In this document: piece after piece, positions 34,580 to 42,421 of the stretch
How the letters are laid out: each line of letters begins with the position of its first letter
Position numbering within the stretch: the first letter of the stretch is position 1
Assembly: GCF_004337365.2 (NCBI RefSeq)
Contig: NZ_CP044016.1
Span: forward strand, 2,232,001 to 2,296,000
Reading direction: 5' to 3'
DNA length: 64,000 bases
DNA from: Rhizosphaericola mali
GTDB lineage: Bacteria; Bacteroidota; Bacteroidia; Chitinophagales; Chitinophagaceae
Notes under the pieces: generated by a model
What the model was told of the DNA's origin: nothing
Database searches by the model: none
The model's input: only the letters and a program-made list of their open reading frames with translations
Made by a program: the position numbers and the translations under genes

Positions 34580-35251
34580 ATGAACAGTAAGCCTATATAC
34601 ATGGATTACAGCGCCACGACACCTTGCGACCCAAGAGTGGTGGAAACAATGCTGCCATACTTTACAGAAATTTTCGGCAATGCTGCCAGCAGCGACCATC
34701 CTTACGGATGGGAAGCCAAAGACGCAGTGGATGATGCACGTAACCGGGTTGCGTGGCTTATCCATGCAAAGAGCGGAGAAATTACTTTCACGTCCGGTGC
34801 CACGGAATCCATCAACCTTGCACTCAAAGGGCTGATGGAAGCCAACGCGGAAAAAGGAAACCATATCATCACCAATAAGACCGAACACAAAGCAGTGCTT
34901 GACACCTGCTGTTATTTGGAAAGTAAAGGCTGTAAGGTTACTTACCTGGATGTTGACGAAAGCGGAAATATATCTTTAAAGGAACTGGAGCAATCCATTA
35001 CGGAAAGAACGGTGGTGATTGCGGTACAATATGCCAACAACGAAACAGGGGTCATACATCCAGTAAGGGCAATAGGTACTATAGCCCGGTCGCACGACGT
35101 TTATTTTTTCTGCGATGCAACACAGGCTGTCGGCAAGATTCCGGTAAATGTGGCTGACGACAAGATAGACCTACTAGCCTTTTCAGGGCATAAAATCTAT
35201 GGGCCGAAAGGTATCGGTGTGTTGTATGTGTGGAAAAAACAACGACAATGA
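34580..35251 (+). pseudogene. Cysteine desulfurase (NifS/IscS-like), 3'-truncated
   Basis: The 223-residue reading has the aminotransferase class V start IYMDYSATTPCDPRVVETM, TSGATESINLALKG, TEHKAVLDTC and the PLP lysine in SGHKIYGPKGIGVLYV. Normal enzymes run to about 380 residues; this frame leaves the family after LYV (about 35231) and ends WKKQRQ at 35251. The C-terminal domain with the catalytic Cys loop is missing, so no persulfide transfer is expected. It probably supplied sulfur for the MoeB-rhodanese/MoaE pathway. The truncation point is a likely rearrangement junction. Confidence 0.88.
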
Positions 35252-35556
35252 CCCCATTCCGCCAATTTTATAAATCCAATGCAACTTATTCATTTTCAAC
35301 ACTTTTAGGGCATCAAATCAATTTTGGTATTAGAGGACTAAACTGATCGGTTTTTCCACTATGGCAGGATAATAAGGAATAGAGCTGCATTTTAGCACGA
35401 ACGTTAGCCAATGCTTTGTGGACCTGGCCAATTTAACAAAAAAGGTCATGCCCAAAACATTAGCGAGACAGAAAACTTAAAGTTGAATTTTACACTTACC
35501 CACACATTTTGCTTACCCTTTACTGTATCATACGAAGTCTTTTAATTAATTCTTTA
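35252..35556. other. Junction region after the truncated desulfurase
   Basis: About 300 bases without an intact gene. The composition returns from GC-richer to AT-rich. It holds the second copy of the 17-base repeat (35346-35362). A plus frame ending near 35345 gives FSTLLGHQINFGIRGLN, perhaps the tail of another lost gene. Confidence 0.45.
35346..35362. repeat. Dispersed 17-base repeat, copy 2
   Basis: ATCGGTTTTTCCACTAT differs at one base from the copy at 14152-14168 and has the same orientation. It lies just beyond the truncated cysteine desulfurase. Confidence 0.4.
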
Positions 35557-36297
35557 TTACCAAGGTATTTCTCCTGATTCGGGATTACTCTCTTCACTGA
35601 AGAATTTTCCTGTTGGCCCATTTTCGTCAATTAAAACATATTTTATAATACGATTTGCAGCTACTGAAACTTCTCCTCCATTAAATCCTGTAAAATTTGT
35701 TTTGGTTAAACCAGGGCAAACAGCATTTATTTTTATTGCGGTGTCACGTAATTCGTAAGCTAGATGAACGGTGTACATATTAAGTGCTGCTTTTGAGGCT
35801 GCGTAAACTGCATATTTTGCATAACTGTAAGCCGGCCAGTTCGGGTCGCTTTGCAAGGTAAGTGAACCAACGCTGGTACTTACATTTACAATTCTTGGCG
35901 CTGATGATTTTTGCAACAAATCAATAAATAATTTCGTTACTCTTGCCACACCAAACACATTTACGTTGAAAGCCGCTTCAAATTCTTCCTGTTTTGCTTC
36001 CAAAGCGGTGTAGGGTGGTGTTCCTCCGATGATGCCAGCATTGTTAATCAAAACATCCAAACTGTCTGTCTTTTTCCCGATTTCTTCCCGGGCTGTTTTT
36101 ACCGAATTTTCATCGGTCACATCCAACTGTACAGCTTCCGTATTGGTCCATCCTTCTGCTTTTAGATTATCAACAGCTTCCAATCCTTTTTTTATATCGA
36201 CAGATCCAATATAAACATAAAACCCTTTTTGTAACAATTGTCTGGCCGTTTCAAAACCGATGCCTCTGTTAGCGCCCGTAATTAATGCTTTTTTCAT
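35557..36297 (-). CDS. SDR-family NAD(P)-dependent oxidoreductase (pair 3)
   Basis: The 246-residue classical SDR has TGANRGIG (residues 7-14), LINNAGIIGG, the catalytic Ser in VNVSTSVGS and YAASK (YxxxK). It ends GPTGKFFSEESNPESGEIPW, nearly identical to the C-termini at 5620 and 37413. These SDR proteins reduce unknown small carbonyls. A Crp-like regulator lies 72 bases upstream on the same strand, with an operator-like motif between that is shared with the pair at 37413. Confidence 0.92.
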   Translation of the reverse strand: MKKALITGANRGIGFETARQLLQKGFYVYIGSVDIKKGLEAVDNLKAEGWTNTEAVQLDVTDENSVKTAREEIGKKTDSLDVLINNAGIIGGTPPYTALEAKQEEFEAAFNVNVFGVARVTKLFIDLLQKSSAPRIVNVSTSVGSLTLQSDPNWPAYSYAKYAVYAASKAALNMYTVHLAYELRDTAIKINAVCPGLTKTNFTGFNGGEVSVAANRIIKYVLIDENGPTGKFFSEESNPESGEIPW

Positions 36298-36343
36298 TTT
36301 ATTTCAATTTATATTGCAAAATTGCACCGGTTAAAAATGAAAG

Positions 36344-36363
36344 CATTTATCATTTGGTAAAAA
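36344..36363. promoter_or_regulatory. Operator-like motif CATTTGGTAAAAA, copy 1
   Basis: CATTTATCATTTGGTAAAAA lies between the Crp-like gene (stop 36370) and the SDR start (36297). It matches the motif at 38210-38229, which sits in the same place in the next SDR-Crp pair, at all but one position. The core TAtCA-TT-TGGTA is a dyad with one imperfect base here. A degenerate relative, CATATGGTAAAAA, is at 36976-36988 upstream of the Crp gene. Confidence 0.6.
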
Positions 36364-36369
36364 GTCATT

Positions 36370-36936
36370 TTAGCGAATGTTTTTTCTGATCCGACTTAAG
36401 GATTGTTGTGTTACGCCTAAATAGGAAGCGATATGCGAAAGTGCGATACGATTGGCAAGTGTGGGATAGTTTTCAAGAAATTCAGCATATCGTGTAGTTG
36501 CGTCTTGTGAAATCACAGGGCTCTTTCTGGATTTTTGATATAAACATTTTTGCACCATTTTGTTTTTAATATTGTCCCAACCTACTATAGTATGTGATAG
36601 TTCTTCCCAATTTTGTTTTGTGAAAATAACCAATTTGCAATCGGTAATGGCTTGTATATATTCTGAAGAAGGCGAGTTGAGCTCAAAGTTTGGGTAATCA
36701 ACGACCAAATTATTTTCAGTAATAAAACAACGAGTAATTTCTACGCCTTTGTTGCTGTAATAGCAACCACGCACAACACCTTCAATAATAAAACCTACTT
36801 GTCGTGGAATTTTCCCAGCCTCCGAAAAATATTCATCTTTACGAAGCTCTTTTACAACTACGCTCTTATTTATTAATTCAATCTGCTGCTGGTTTAAATT
36901 ACCAAATTGTAAAATGTATTCGATAAGTTCTTTCAT
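36370..36936 (-). CDS. Crp/Fnr-family transcriptional regulator (pair 3)
   Basis: The 188-residue protein begins MKELIEYILQFGNLNQQQIE, has a cyclic-nucleotide-type beta roll (VGFIIEGVVRGCYY) and the C-terminal HTH LSHIASYLGVTQQSLSRIRK. It is a close paralog of the regulator at 38213 and more distant from that at 3873. It lies upstream of and in line with an SDR gene, the likely target. An exact TAACTTTG box ends five bases before the ATG. Confidence 0.9.
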   Translation of the reverse strand: MKELIEYILQFGNLNQQQIELINKSVVVKELRKDEYFSEAGKIPRQVGFIIEGVVRGCYYSNKGVEITRCFITENNLVVDYPNFELNSPSSEYIQAITDCKLVIFTKQNWEELSHTIVGWDNIKNKMVQKCLYQKSRKSPVISQDATTRYAEFLENYPTLANRIALSHIASYLGVTQQSLSRIRKNIR

Positions 36937-36941
36937 TATAG

Positions 36942-36949
36942 CAAAGTTA
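36942..36949 (-). promoter_or_regulatory. -7 box TAACTTTG five bases before the Crp start
   Basis: Exact TAnnTTTG on the minus strand, ending five bases before the ATG at 36936. Predicts a leaderless transcript. A weak relative of the operator motif follows about 30 bases upstream. Confidence 0.5.
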
Positions 36950-37412
36950 GCAATCTATAGCAGTTGGTTATTTCACATATGGTAAAAAAAGTGGAGCTGA
37001 AAGCATATAAAGTTGTGTATAAGGTATACTAGAACAGCCTGGACTTTTGCTGAGAACCCCTAATATTTTGTTGATCACTTCTAATGTCCAGCAACACGCT
37101 ATAAAGAACCCGTAGCCCCAAAAAAGTACATCTGTGTCAATGAAATACTTGCCATCCACAAGAAAGCCATAATTATGGTAGGACCTCTTAAACAGTCTAC
37201 TCACTGCATTATTATAAGTTTTATGTTTCGGGCGTGAATTTAAGGGCAATATGGAGTGGCTATAAAAATATGGCAGGCAGGCAGGCTAGCTTATCGCGTC
37301 ATTTTTCGTTCAAATGTTTGTAAAAAATTGAAAAGGAGTTGTGTATGTTTCACTACTCCTTGATTTGACAATATGCAAAAAATGCGACATTTTTTTCCTT
37401 GTTTTTTTGGGA
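36950..37412. other. Intergenic region, no convincing gene
   Basis: About 460 bases between two SDR-Crp pairs. A 93-residue minus-strand frame (36968-37249) has odd composition and no recognisable domain, so I do not call it. GGCAGGCAGGCAGGC at 37272-37286 is a short 4-base repeat. A hairpin near 37333 is listed separately. Confidence 0.5.
37333..37361 (-). terminator. Hairpin downstream of SDR gene (pair 4)
   Basis: AAGGAGTTGTG at 37333-37343 pairs with CACTACTCCTT at 37351-37361 with one mismatch. On the minus strand it is followed by TTCAATTTTT. It lies about 50 bases after the SDR stop at 37413. Confidence 0.5.
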
Positions 37413-38159
37413 TTACCAAGGTATTTCTCCTGTTTCCGGATTGGTTTCTTCACAGAAAAATTTGCCTGTAGGTCCGTTTTCATCAATTAAGGCATATTTA
37501 ACAATGCGTGATGCGGCATCCTCTATATTACCGGTTCCCATATTGTTGGTAAAGTCTGTTTTAGTGAAACCAGGACTAACTGCATTCACCTTAAACTTAG
37601 TATCTCTCAGCTCGTATGCCAAATTTACGGTATACATATTCAATGCAGCCTTGGATGATAGATAAACTGCACCTTTGAAATCATAGTACTGATATCCGAG
37701 ACTCGGATCACTGTGTAAAGTGATTGAACCCTGGCTAGAACTTACATTTACAATTCTCGGCTCATCGGATTTTGCCAACAAACCTACAAAATTCTGCGTT
37801 ACACGCACCACGCCAAACACGTTGGTTTCATACACGTTCTTAAATTGGTCGTCGACACTTGCAGCTAATGCAGTCTGCGACATTCCACCACTAATACCGG
37901 CATTGTTGATCAATATATCTAATGATTCTGTTTTTTCAGCAACTGTTTTTCTAGCGTTGTCAACCGAAACAGCATCAGTCACATCGATTTCAATCGCTTC
38001 CACATTTGTCAGACCTTTAGCCTTCAATTTCTCTACAGCCTGCCTACCGTTTTCCAGGTTTCTACTTCCGAGATAAATATATTCTCCCTCTTGTAACAAT
38101 TGTTTTGCAACTTCGAAGCCGATACCTTTGTTGGCTCCCGTTATAAATACTTTTTTCAT
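37413..38159 (-). CDS. SDR-family NAD(P)-dependent oxidoreductase (pair 4)
   Basis: The 248-residue protein is started at ATG 38159 (MKKVFITG); a longer in-frame reading overlaps the regulator gene and adds nonsense. It has TGANKGIG, LINNAGISGG, the Ser in VSSSQGS and YLSSK. It is the closest relative of the SDR at 5620 (shared ITLHSDP..YYxxKGA segment and GEIPW end) although the two sit about 31 kb apart beside different regulator types. The operator-like motif lies 50-70 bases upstream, at the end of the Crp-like gene. Confidence 0.93.
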   Translation of the reverse strand: MKKVFITGANKGIGFEVAKQLLQEGEYIYLGSRNLENGRQAVEKLKAKGLTNVEAIEIDVTDAVSVDNARKTVAEKTESLDILINNAGISGGMSQTALAASVDDQFKNVYETNVFGVVRVTQNFVGLLAKSDEPRIVNVSSSQGSITLHSDPSLGYQYYDFKGAVYLSSKAALNMYTVNLAYELRDTKFKVNAVSPGFTKTDFTNNMGTGNIEDAASRIVKYALIDENGPTGKFFCEETNPETGEIPW

Positions 38160-38209
38160 TTTTTGTCTTAAAATTAATGATACAAAGTTGCTACAACGAA
38201 AAACAAAAC

Positions 38210-38229
38210 CATTTACCATTTGGTAAAAA
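38210..38229. promoter_or_regulatory. Operator-like motif CATTTGGTAAAAA, copy 2
   Basis: CATTTACCATTTGGTAAAAA contains the perfect dyad TACCA-TT-TGGTA. It overlaps the last codons and stop of the Crp-like gene (Thr-Lys-Trp-stop) and is 51 bases upstream of the SDR start. It matches the copy at 36344-36363 at all but one position. Confidence 0.6.
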
Positions 38230-38797
38230 AGGTTTCATCGGAAGTTTTTTTTCTGATTCTGCTCAGGGATTGTTGGGTGATTCCCAGAAAAGAAGCAATA
38301 TAGGAAAGGGGAACACGATTGGCGAGAGTGGGAAATTTTTCCAAAAATGTCAGGTAACGCGTTGTAGCATCTTCTGACACCAACGAACTTCTTCGGTCCA
38401 TTTTTTCCAATAACGCTTTATGAAATATATTATTTACAATTTCATTCCAACCAACAATTGTATTCGAAATTTCATTCCAGTTTTTCTCAGAGAATACTAA
38501 GAGTTTACAATATGTGATCGCCTGAATATATTCCGTCATTGGCTCGCCTTTGTATGGATTAGCAAGCAAATGGTTTTCATCAACAAAATACTTTGTGATT
38601 TCCTGATCTTTATTGTTGTAATAAAAAATTCGCAAAACACCTTCCAATATGAAAATGACTTCGTTGAACGGTTTTCCGGCTTTTACAAAAGGATGGTCTT
38701 TTTTAATATCAACTATGGTTGTTTTGCTGACAATAAATTCAATCTGTTGCTGGTTCAAATTTCCAAACTGCATTAAAAAATTCAGTAATTCTTGCAT
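38213..38797 (-). CDS. Crp/Fnr-family transcriptional regulator (pair 4)
   Basis: The 194-residue protein begins MQELLNFLMQFGNLNQQQIE, has the beta-roll segment VIFILEGVLRIFYY and the HTH LSYIASFLGITQQSLSRIRK. It is a paralog of the regulator at 36370. The C-terminus is six residues longer and its final codons form half of the operator-like motif, so regulator end and binding site are interlocked. The SDR gene follows 53 bases downstream and is the likely target. Confidence 0.9.
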   Translation of the reverse strand: MQELLNFLMQFGNLNQQQIEFIVSKTTIVDIKKDHPFVKAGKPFNEVIFILEGVLRIFYYNNKDQEITKYFVDENHLLANPYKGEPMTEYIQAITYCKLLVFSEKNWNEISNTIVGWNEIVNNIFHKALLEKMDRRSSLVSEDATTRYLTFLEKFPTLANRVPLSYIASFLGITQQSLSRIRKKTSDETFFTKW

Positions 38798-39100
38798 ATG
38801 ATAAATTTAGTAAAATTGACTTTACTATAATAATTTGGCACAGCAAACAATATTGCTTTGCATCTAGGATACAAATTAAAATCAACCCTACCATTGATAT
38901 GTAAAAAATGGGACCGTAAAAATGTCCAAAACTTTGACTTGGGGCATTGTGCGTACAACCATCAAAACTTTCCATTTGTGGAAGCAATTGGTTTGGGTAT
39001 TTTTCCCTACTTAATCCAAACAATGCAAAAAATGGTCTATAATGCCAAGACGCTTCCTTCATAGGAAATAAAAATAGCTATAAAAAAAATATACAAATCA
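38798..39100. other. Intergenic region before a lipid-kinase fragment
   Basis: About 300 bases. The minus frame 39062-38739 encodes a hydrophobic-ended 107-residue peptide (..GPIFYISMVGLILICIL..) that overlaps the Crp gene; it has no recognisable domain and I do not call it a gene. Nothing else is evident. Confidence 0.4.
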
Positions 39101-39487
39101 ATGTTTCTATCTCAGGGAAAATCTTACAAAATTATCATTGATGGGAAAACTATAGAAGATGATTTTTTACTGATCGAAATAATGAATATCCAAAGTATTG
39201 GTCCAAGGTGGAAGATTGCACCTAATGCTGATTGTGCTGATGGTTATTTGGATCTCGTGTATATCACGTCTGCGCAAAAGCCCATCTTAATTCAATATTT
39301 AAAATCTTTAGCTCAGGGTAAAATTCTAGTCTTTCCTTTTAAATGTACCCGTATCCAGAAGGTTACTATAATACCTTTGTTCAATTTGCACACTATCGGT
39401 CATATAGATGACCAATTAATAGAAATCCAACCTGCAACTGAATTAAATATCTCTATAACTAAAAGTTATTTTAAATTTCTCGTCTAG
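39101..39487 (+). pseudogene. YegS/diacylglycerol-kinase-like protein, C-terminal fragment
   Basis: The 128-residue frame reads IDGKTIEDDFLLIEIMNIQS, then GPRWKIAPNADCADGYLDLV and GHIDDQLIEIQPATELNI, the C-terminal beta-sandwich of the YegS/LCB5 lipid-kinase family. The N-terminal catalytic half with the GGDGT nucleotide loop is missing, so the usual length of about 300 residues is cut to less than half. It is a 5'-deleted remnant and unlikely to be active. Confidence 0.8.
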
Positions 39488-39501
39488 AAAAACAAAGCAT
39501 A

Positions 39502-39897
39502 CTAAAAATATTGCCGGTTAAGAATAAAAACAATAAAAGAAATAATAGCTATTGATAAAACGATTATCAATAATTTTTTATTAGGATCATTTTTATGAAC
39601 AAATACAGCACCTGACATCATTATAAAAAAACCGATAGCCGAAATCGGTGTCAAAACGGGATAAATATTTAATAATTTAGGCAAAATGAGACCAAATACA
39701 CCTAACAATTGAAAAATGCCTAATAATCTATTGATAATAACACTTTTACCAGGTTTTAATTGATGTCTATCTATCAATATCTCAGGAGAAAGGCGCATAT
39801 TATCTAATGCTGGCTTTATAAAAAACAGGGCAATTATGATCTGCAACACCCATGAAAAAATAACTATCATATTGTCAACTTTATTCAAACGTATCAT
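39502..39897 (-). CDS. DoxX-like small integral membrane protein
   Basis: The 131-residue protein (122 if started at the ATG at 39870) has four hydrophobic segments: VIFSWVLQIIIALFFIKPAL, GIFQLLGVFGLILPKLL, TPISAIGFFIMMSGAVFV and LIIVLSIAIISFIVFIL. The layout and the KPxxDN and HKNDPNKK loops fit DoxX/DoxD-like proteins of unknown or redox-linked function. A 58-residue one-segment membrane protein is encoded 19 bases upstream on the same strand, so the two are probably cotranscribed. Confidence 0.75.
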   Translation of the reverse strand: MIRLNKVDNMIVIFSWVLQIIIALFFIKPALDNMRLSPEILIDRHQLKPGKSVIINRLLGIFQLLGVFGLILPKLLNIYPVLTPISAIGFFIMMSGAVFVHKNDPNKKLLIIVLSIAIISFIVFILNRQYF

Positions 39898-39916
39898 TTC
39901 TTTTAAAACATTTTCG

Positions 39917-40093
39917 CTAAGCTTCTATCCTATCGTCTTTCACAAAATAAAGCCCGTTTAAAATATAATAAAATAAATAAATCGTTACAATTCCAAAGCA
40001 TAATATTTGCAGATAAAAAAGATTTTTTGACAAATTTTCTATATAATCTAAAGATCTATCTGAATACCTCAAATTCGAAGAAGGTAAATGCAT
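39917..40093 (-). CDS. Small single-pass membrane protein (58 residues)
   Basis: ATG at 40093 to TAG at 39917 encodes 58 residues beginning MHLPSSNLRYSDRSLDYIEN, then a membrane segment LQILCFGIVTIYLFYYIL and a charged end VKDDRIEA. The even composition and short gap (19 bases) to the DoxX-like gene suggest a real small gene. I do not recognise the family. Confidence 0.5.
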   Translation of the reverse strand: MHLPSSNLRYSDRSLDYIENLSKNLFYLQILCFGIVTIYLFYYILNGLYFVKDDRIEA

Positions 40094-40660
40094 TTTGGAA
40101 TTCTGTTGTAATTGCTGATTTAATAGATCCCTGCGGTAAGAACAAATAAAAATAGATAAGAAAGAAAAGATAAAATGGTTTCATGCAGGTGATGTTTTCT
40201 TAAAAAGTTTCGCATAAGATTGTTTTTTAAAGATTAAAGAATGAACCAAATCGTCGAAAAACCAAATCCTTAATTAGAATACAAAAATAATTAACATTAT
40301 TGACATTTATTAATTAATTTGAAAATACCCAAGAGCAAGGCAAATCATAACCACTCTATAAGTATTAATTTTTGAAATAAAATAGTGCCGGCCCAAAAAA
40401 GATAATATCTTTTCTGAGCCGGACTTATATTTTGAATATGGATTATTCTCGGCAAATGTAAATGGCTTATTAAAACTGATTATGAATAGATTGTCAAACT
40501 ATTGTGAAATTTAAATCATTTATACCTTATCTCCTAGTAATACATCGATAGGGAATATCTGATGAATTAATTTGATTGGTATAGTGTTTGCAAATATTTC
40601 TATAACGATTGATTTTATAATAGAATATTACCTCTTTATTTAACTTCTAACTATTACATT
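40094..40660. other. AT-rich intergenic region with a long hairpin
   Basis: About 570 bases without a gene. At 40388-40422, CCGGCCCAAAAAAGATA faces TATCTTTTCTGAGCCGG, a 17-base stem with two mismatches and a very small loop; there is no T tract, so it may be a bidirectional terminator or a boundary element. The rest is AT-rich and probably holds the promoter for the gene at 40661. Confidence 0.5.
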
Positions 40661-40957
40661 ATGAAAACGAAACAACTAGCAGAAAAAAAATACGTGGAAG
40701 CATTGCACAGCATTAATATTTTTTTACAAAGACTCAAGAGTTTGGATGAGACTGCGAATTGCGATGTGATAAAAGCATTCAATTTAGAATTGGAACATTT
40801 TTTAGATAGTTATCATGGAAATAAGCCAGATGGATTTTTAGAAAGCATTAAACAATATAACAGAACAGGAACTTGGTGCAATCCTAGTTATTTACTACGT
40901 GTTTTAATGCACTTTAAAAGAAAATGGAGCCAAAATACCATGGTTCATATCTTATAA
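40661..40957 (+). CDS. Hypothetical protein, 98 residues
   Basis: The product is helical at the start (QLAEKKYVEALHSINIFLQR) and ends with LLRVLMHFKRKWSQNTMVHI; it has no signal peptide or membrane segment. I do not recognise it. It is the first of three small genes in the same direction (40661, 40992, 41236) closed by one terminator at 41572, so they may form a transcription unit. Confidence 0.55.
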   Translation: MKTKQLAEKKYVEALHSINIFLQRLKSLDETANCDVIKAFNLELEHFLDSYHGNKPDGFLESIKQYNRTGTWCNPSYLLRVLMHFKRKWSQNTMVHIL

Positions 40958-40991
40958 TAGGCTGTAATCAAGGTGTGCATTTTATTTTTTA

Positions 40992-41198
40992 ATGACAATA
41001 AAATCTAAAGTCATGGCAAAATACACTGATAAGAGTGCTGAAAAAGTGGAAGATGCACTACACAAAATGCATAAAGGAAAATTAAAAATAAGGAAATCAA
41101 AAAAAATAGTAAAAAGCTCACAGCAAGCAATAGCTATAGGACTTTCTCAAGCAGATAAACTAACAAAACCTTCTAAAAACTCCAAAAAGCAAAGCTAA
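40992..41198 (+). CDS. DUF6496 family small basic protein
   Basis: The 68-residue product (61 if started at ATG 41013, which gives the usual MAKYTDKSAEKVEDALHKM opening) is Lys-rich, with KGKLKIRKSKKIVKSSQQAI and AIGLSQADK, the pattern of DUF6496. Proteins of this family are small, basic and of unknown function, often plasma- or stress-associated accessory genes. It sits between two hypothetical small genes. Confidence 0.75.
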   Translation: MTIKSKVMAKYTDKSAEKVEDALHKMHKGKLKIRKSKKIVKSSQQAIAIGLSQADKLTKPSKNSKKQS

Positions 41199-41235
41199 TA
41201 TCCGTTATCAATTTATAACCCCAAAAAGTACGACA

Positions 41236-41445
41236 ATGAATAAGACATACGAGCAAGTTAAAAACACGATAGAGTGCAATATGTATAAAGAAGCGTTGGA
41301 ATATTTTTTACAGACCAATGGCGCAGACATTACATCTAATATAAAAGAACGCATAAGAGATAATCCTGATGAATATGTTCTTTTTGGAGAAAGTGAAGAT
41401 GGCTTAGAAGTGAGTCTGAAAGATACAAATACACATGAACTATAA
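41236..41445 (+). CDS. Hypothetical protein, 69 residues
   Basis: The acidic, helical product begins MNKTYEQVKNTIECNMYKEA and ends in an acidic strand-rich tail (YVLFGESEDGLEVSL). No domain is recognised. It follows the DUF6496 gene by 37 bases and precedes a strong terminator. Confidence 0.55.
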   Translation: MNKTYEQVKNTIECNMYKEALEYFLQTNGADITSNIKERIRDNPDEYVLFGESEDGLEVSLKDTNTHEL

Positions 41446-41571
41446 CATGTAAATAAATGACCGAATTATTATATGAATTTGGTAATAATTATCAAAAAGT
41501 TAATTTAATACCAATAAGTAAATATAGTATTACCTAAGTAAATAATAAAACTCGCTTATACAAAAAGTATT

Positions 41572-41603
41572 AACCCTTTATATTTCTATATAAAGGGTTT
41601 TTA
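41572..41603 (+). terminator. Intrinsic terminator
   Basis: AACCCTTTATA at 41572-41582 pairs with TATAAAGGGTT at 41589-41599 around a 6-base loop, followed by TTTTATT. It ends the small-gene run and, read on the other strand, can also stop the HAD pseudogene transcript. Confidence 0.85.
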
Positions 41604-41643
41604 TTATACGCTAATAACTTAATGAAAAGTTCCAATTATAAGT

Positions 41644-42421
41644 TTAATCATTCCACCATTTTAATGGAATTTCTACATTATCAATAGAACTTACAATTAA
41701 ATCTGGTTTAAATGCATAATATCCGAGTTGTTCTTTTGTAGATATCCCAGATAGAACTAGTATAGTCTTATAGCCCATTTGAACACATCCTTGGATGTCA
41801 GTTTCCATTGTATCACCGATAACTGTAGTATCTGCAGTTTCGAGACCCAAGTATTTTCTCGCAGAACGCATCATTACCGGACTTGGCTTACCTGTTACAA
41901 ATGCTTTACGACCAGTAGCTTCTTCTATCATTGCCGCTGTTGCTGCTATACCCAAGTTATTCCATCCTGGTTTTTTGGGTGAAGGATCTCTATTCGTTGC
42001 AATAAATTTTGCTCCAGCAAGGATCATATCTACAGCTCTTTGAACCATTTCTAATGTGAAATTTCTACCTTCGCCCAATACCACAAATTCAGGATCATTA
42101 TCCACTAGTGTGATTCCATTTTCATGCAAACTAGTTAACAGCCCTCCTTCTCCCAATACATAAGCTGTACCATTTTTACTTTGATCCCCTAAAAATTTAC
42201 CCGTGGCCATGGCACTAGTATATATATGTTTTGTTTCTACATTAACGCCCATTTTTTTGAGTTTACGTACAATTTCCAAAGCTGTTGGTTTACTATTATT
42301 GGTCATAAAAGTAAATGGCACATTTTGTTTTATAAGTGTATGGATAAATTTATCTGCACCTGATATTAATTCTTCCCCACTATAAATCACCATCCATGTC
42401 TATTAACAAACCTTTATTCAT
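41644..42421 (-). pseudogene. HAD-IIA (NagD-like) phosphatase with a frameshift in the catalytic motif
   Basis: From ATG at 42421 the frame reads MNKGLLIDMDG, the HAD motif I with both catalytic Asp, then soon hits a stop. The long frame from 42393 continues VIYSGEELISGADKFI, then FTFMTNNSKP, FVTGKPSPVMMRSARKY and VIGDTMETDI. The homologous motif would be DMDGVIYSGE; the sequence GGTGATT in place of GGTGTGATT is two bases short, which shifts the frame. The long frame alone lacks the nucleophile Asp, so no phosphatase is expected unless the break is an error. Confidence 0.82.

Noticed and set aside
33391-34602. Several long minus-strand frames opposite the molybdenum-cofactor genes
   Set aside because: They are antisense shadows caused by the higher GC content of moaE and moaC-mogA and show no domain.
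36968-37249. Minus-strand frame of 93 residues
   Set aside because: Odd composition rich in Cys, Tyr and Trp and no recognisable motif; probably chance.
38739-39062. Minus-strand frame of 107 residues with a hydrophobic segment
   Set aside because: It overlaps the start of the Crp-like gene by 59 bases, has no recognisable domain and lies in a decayed spacer.
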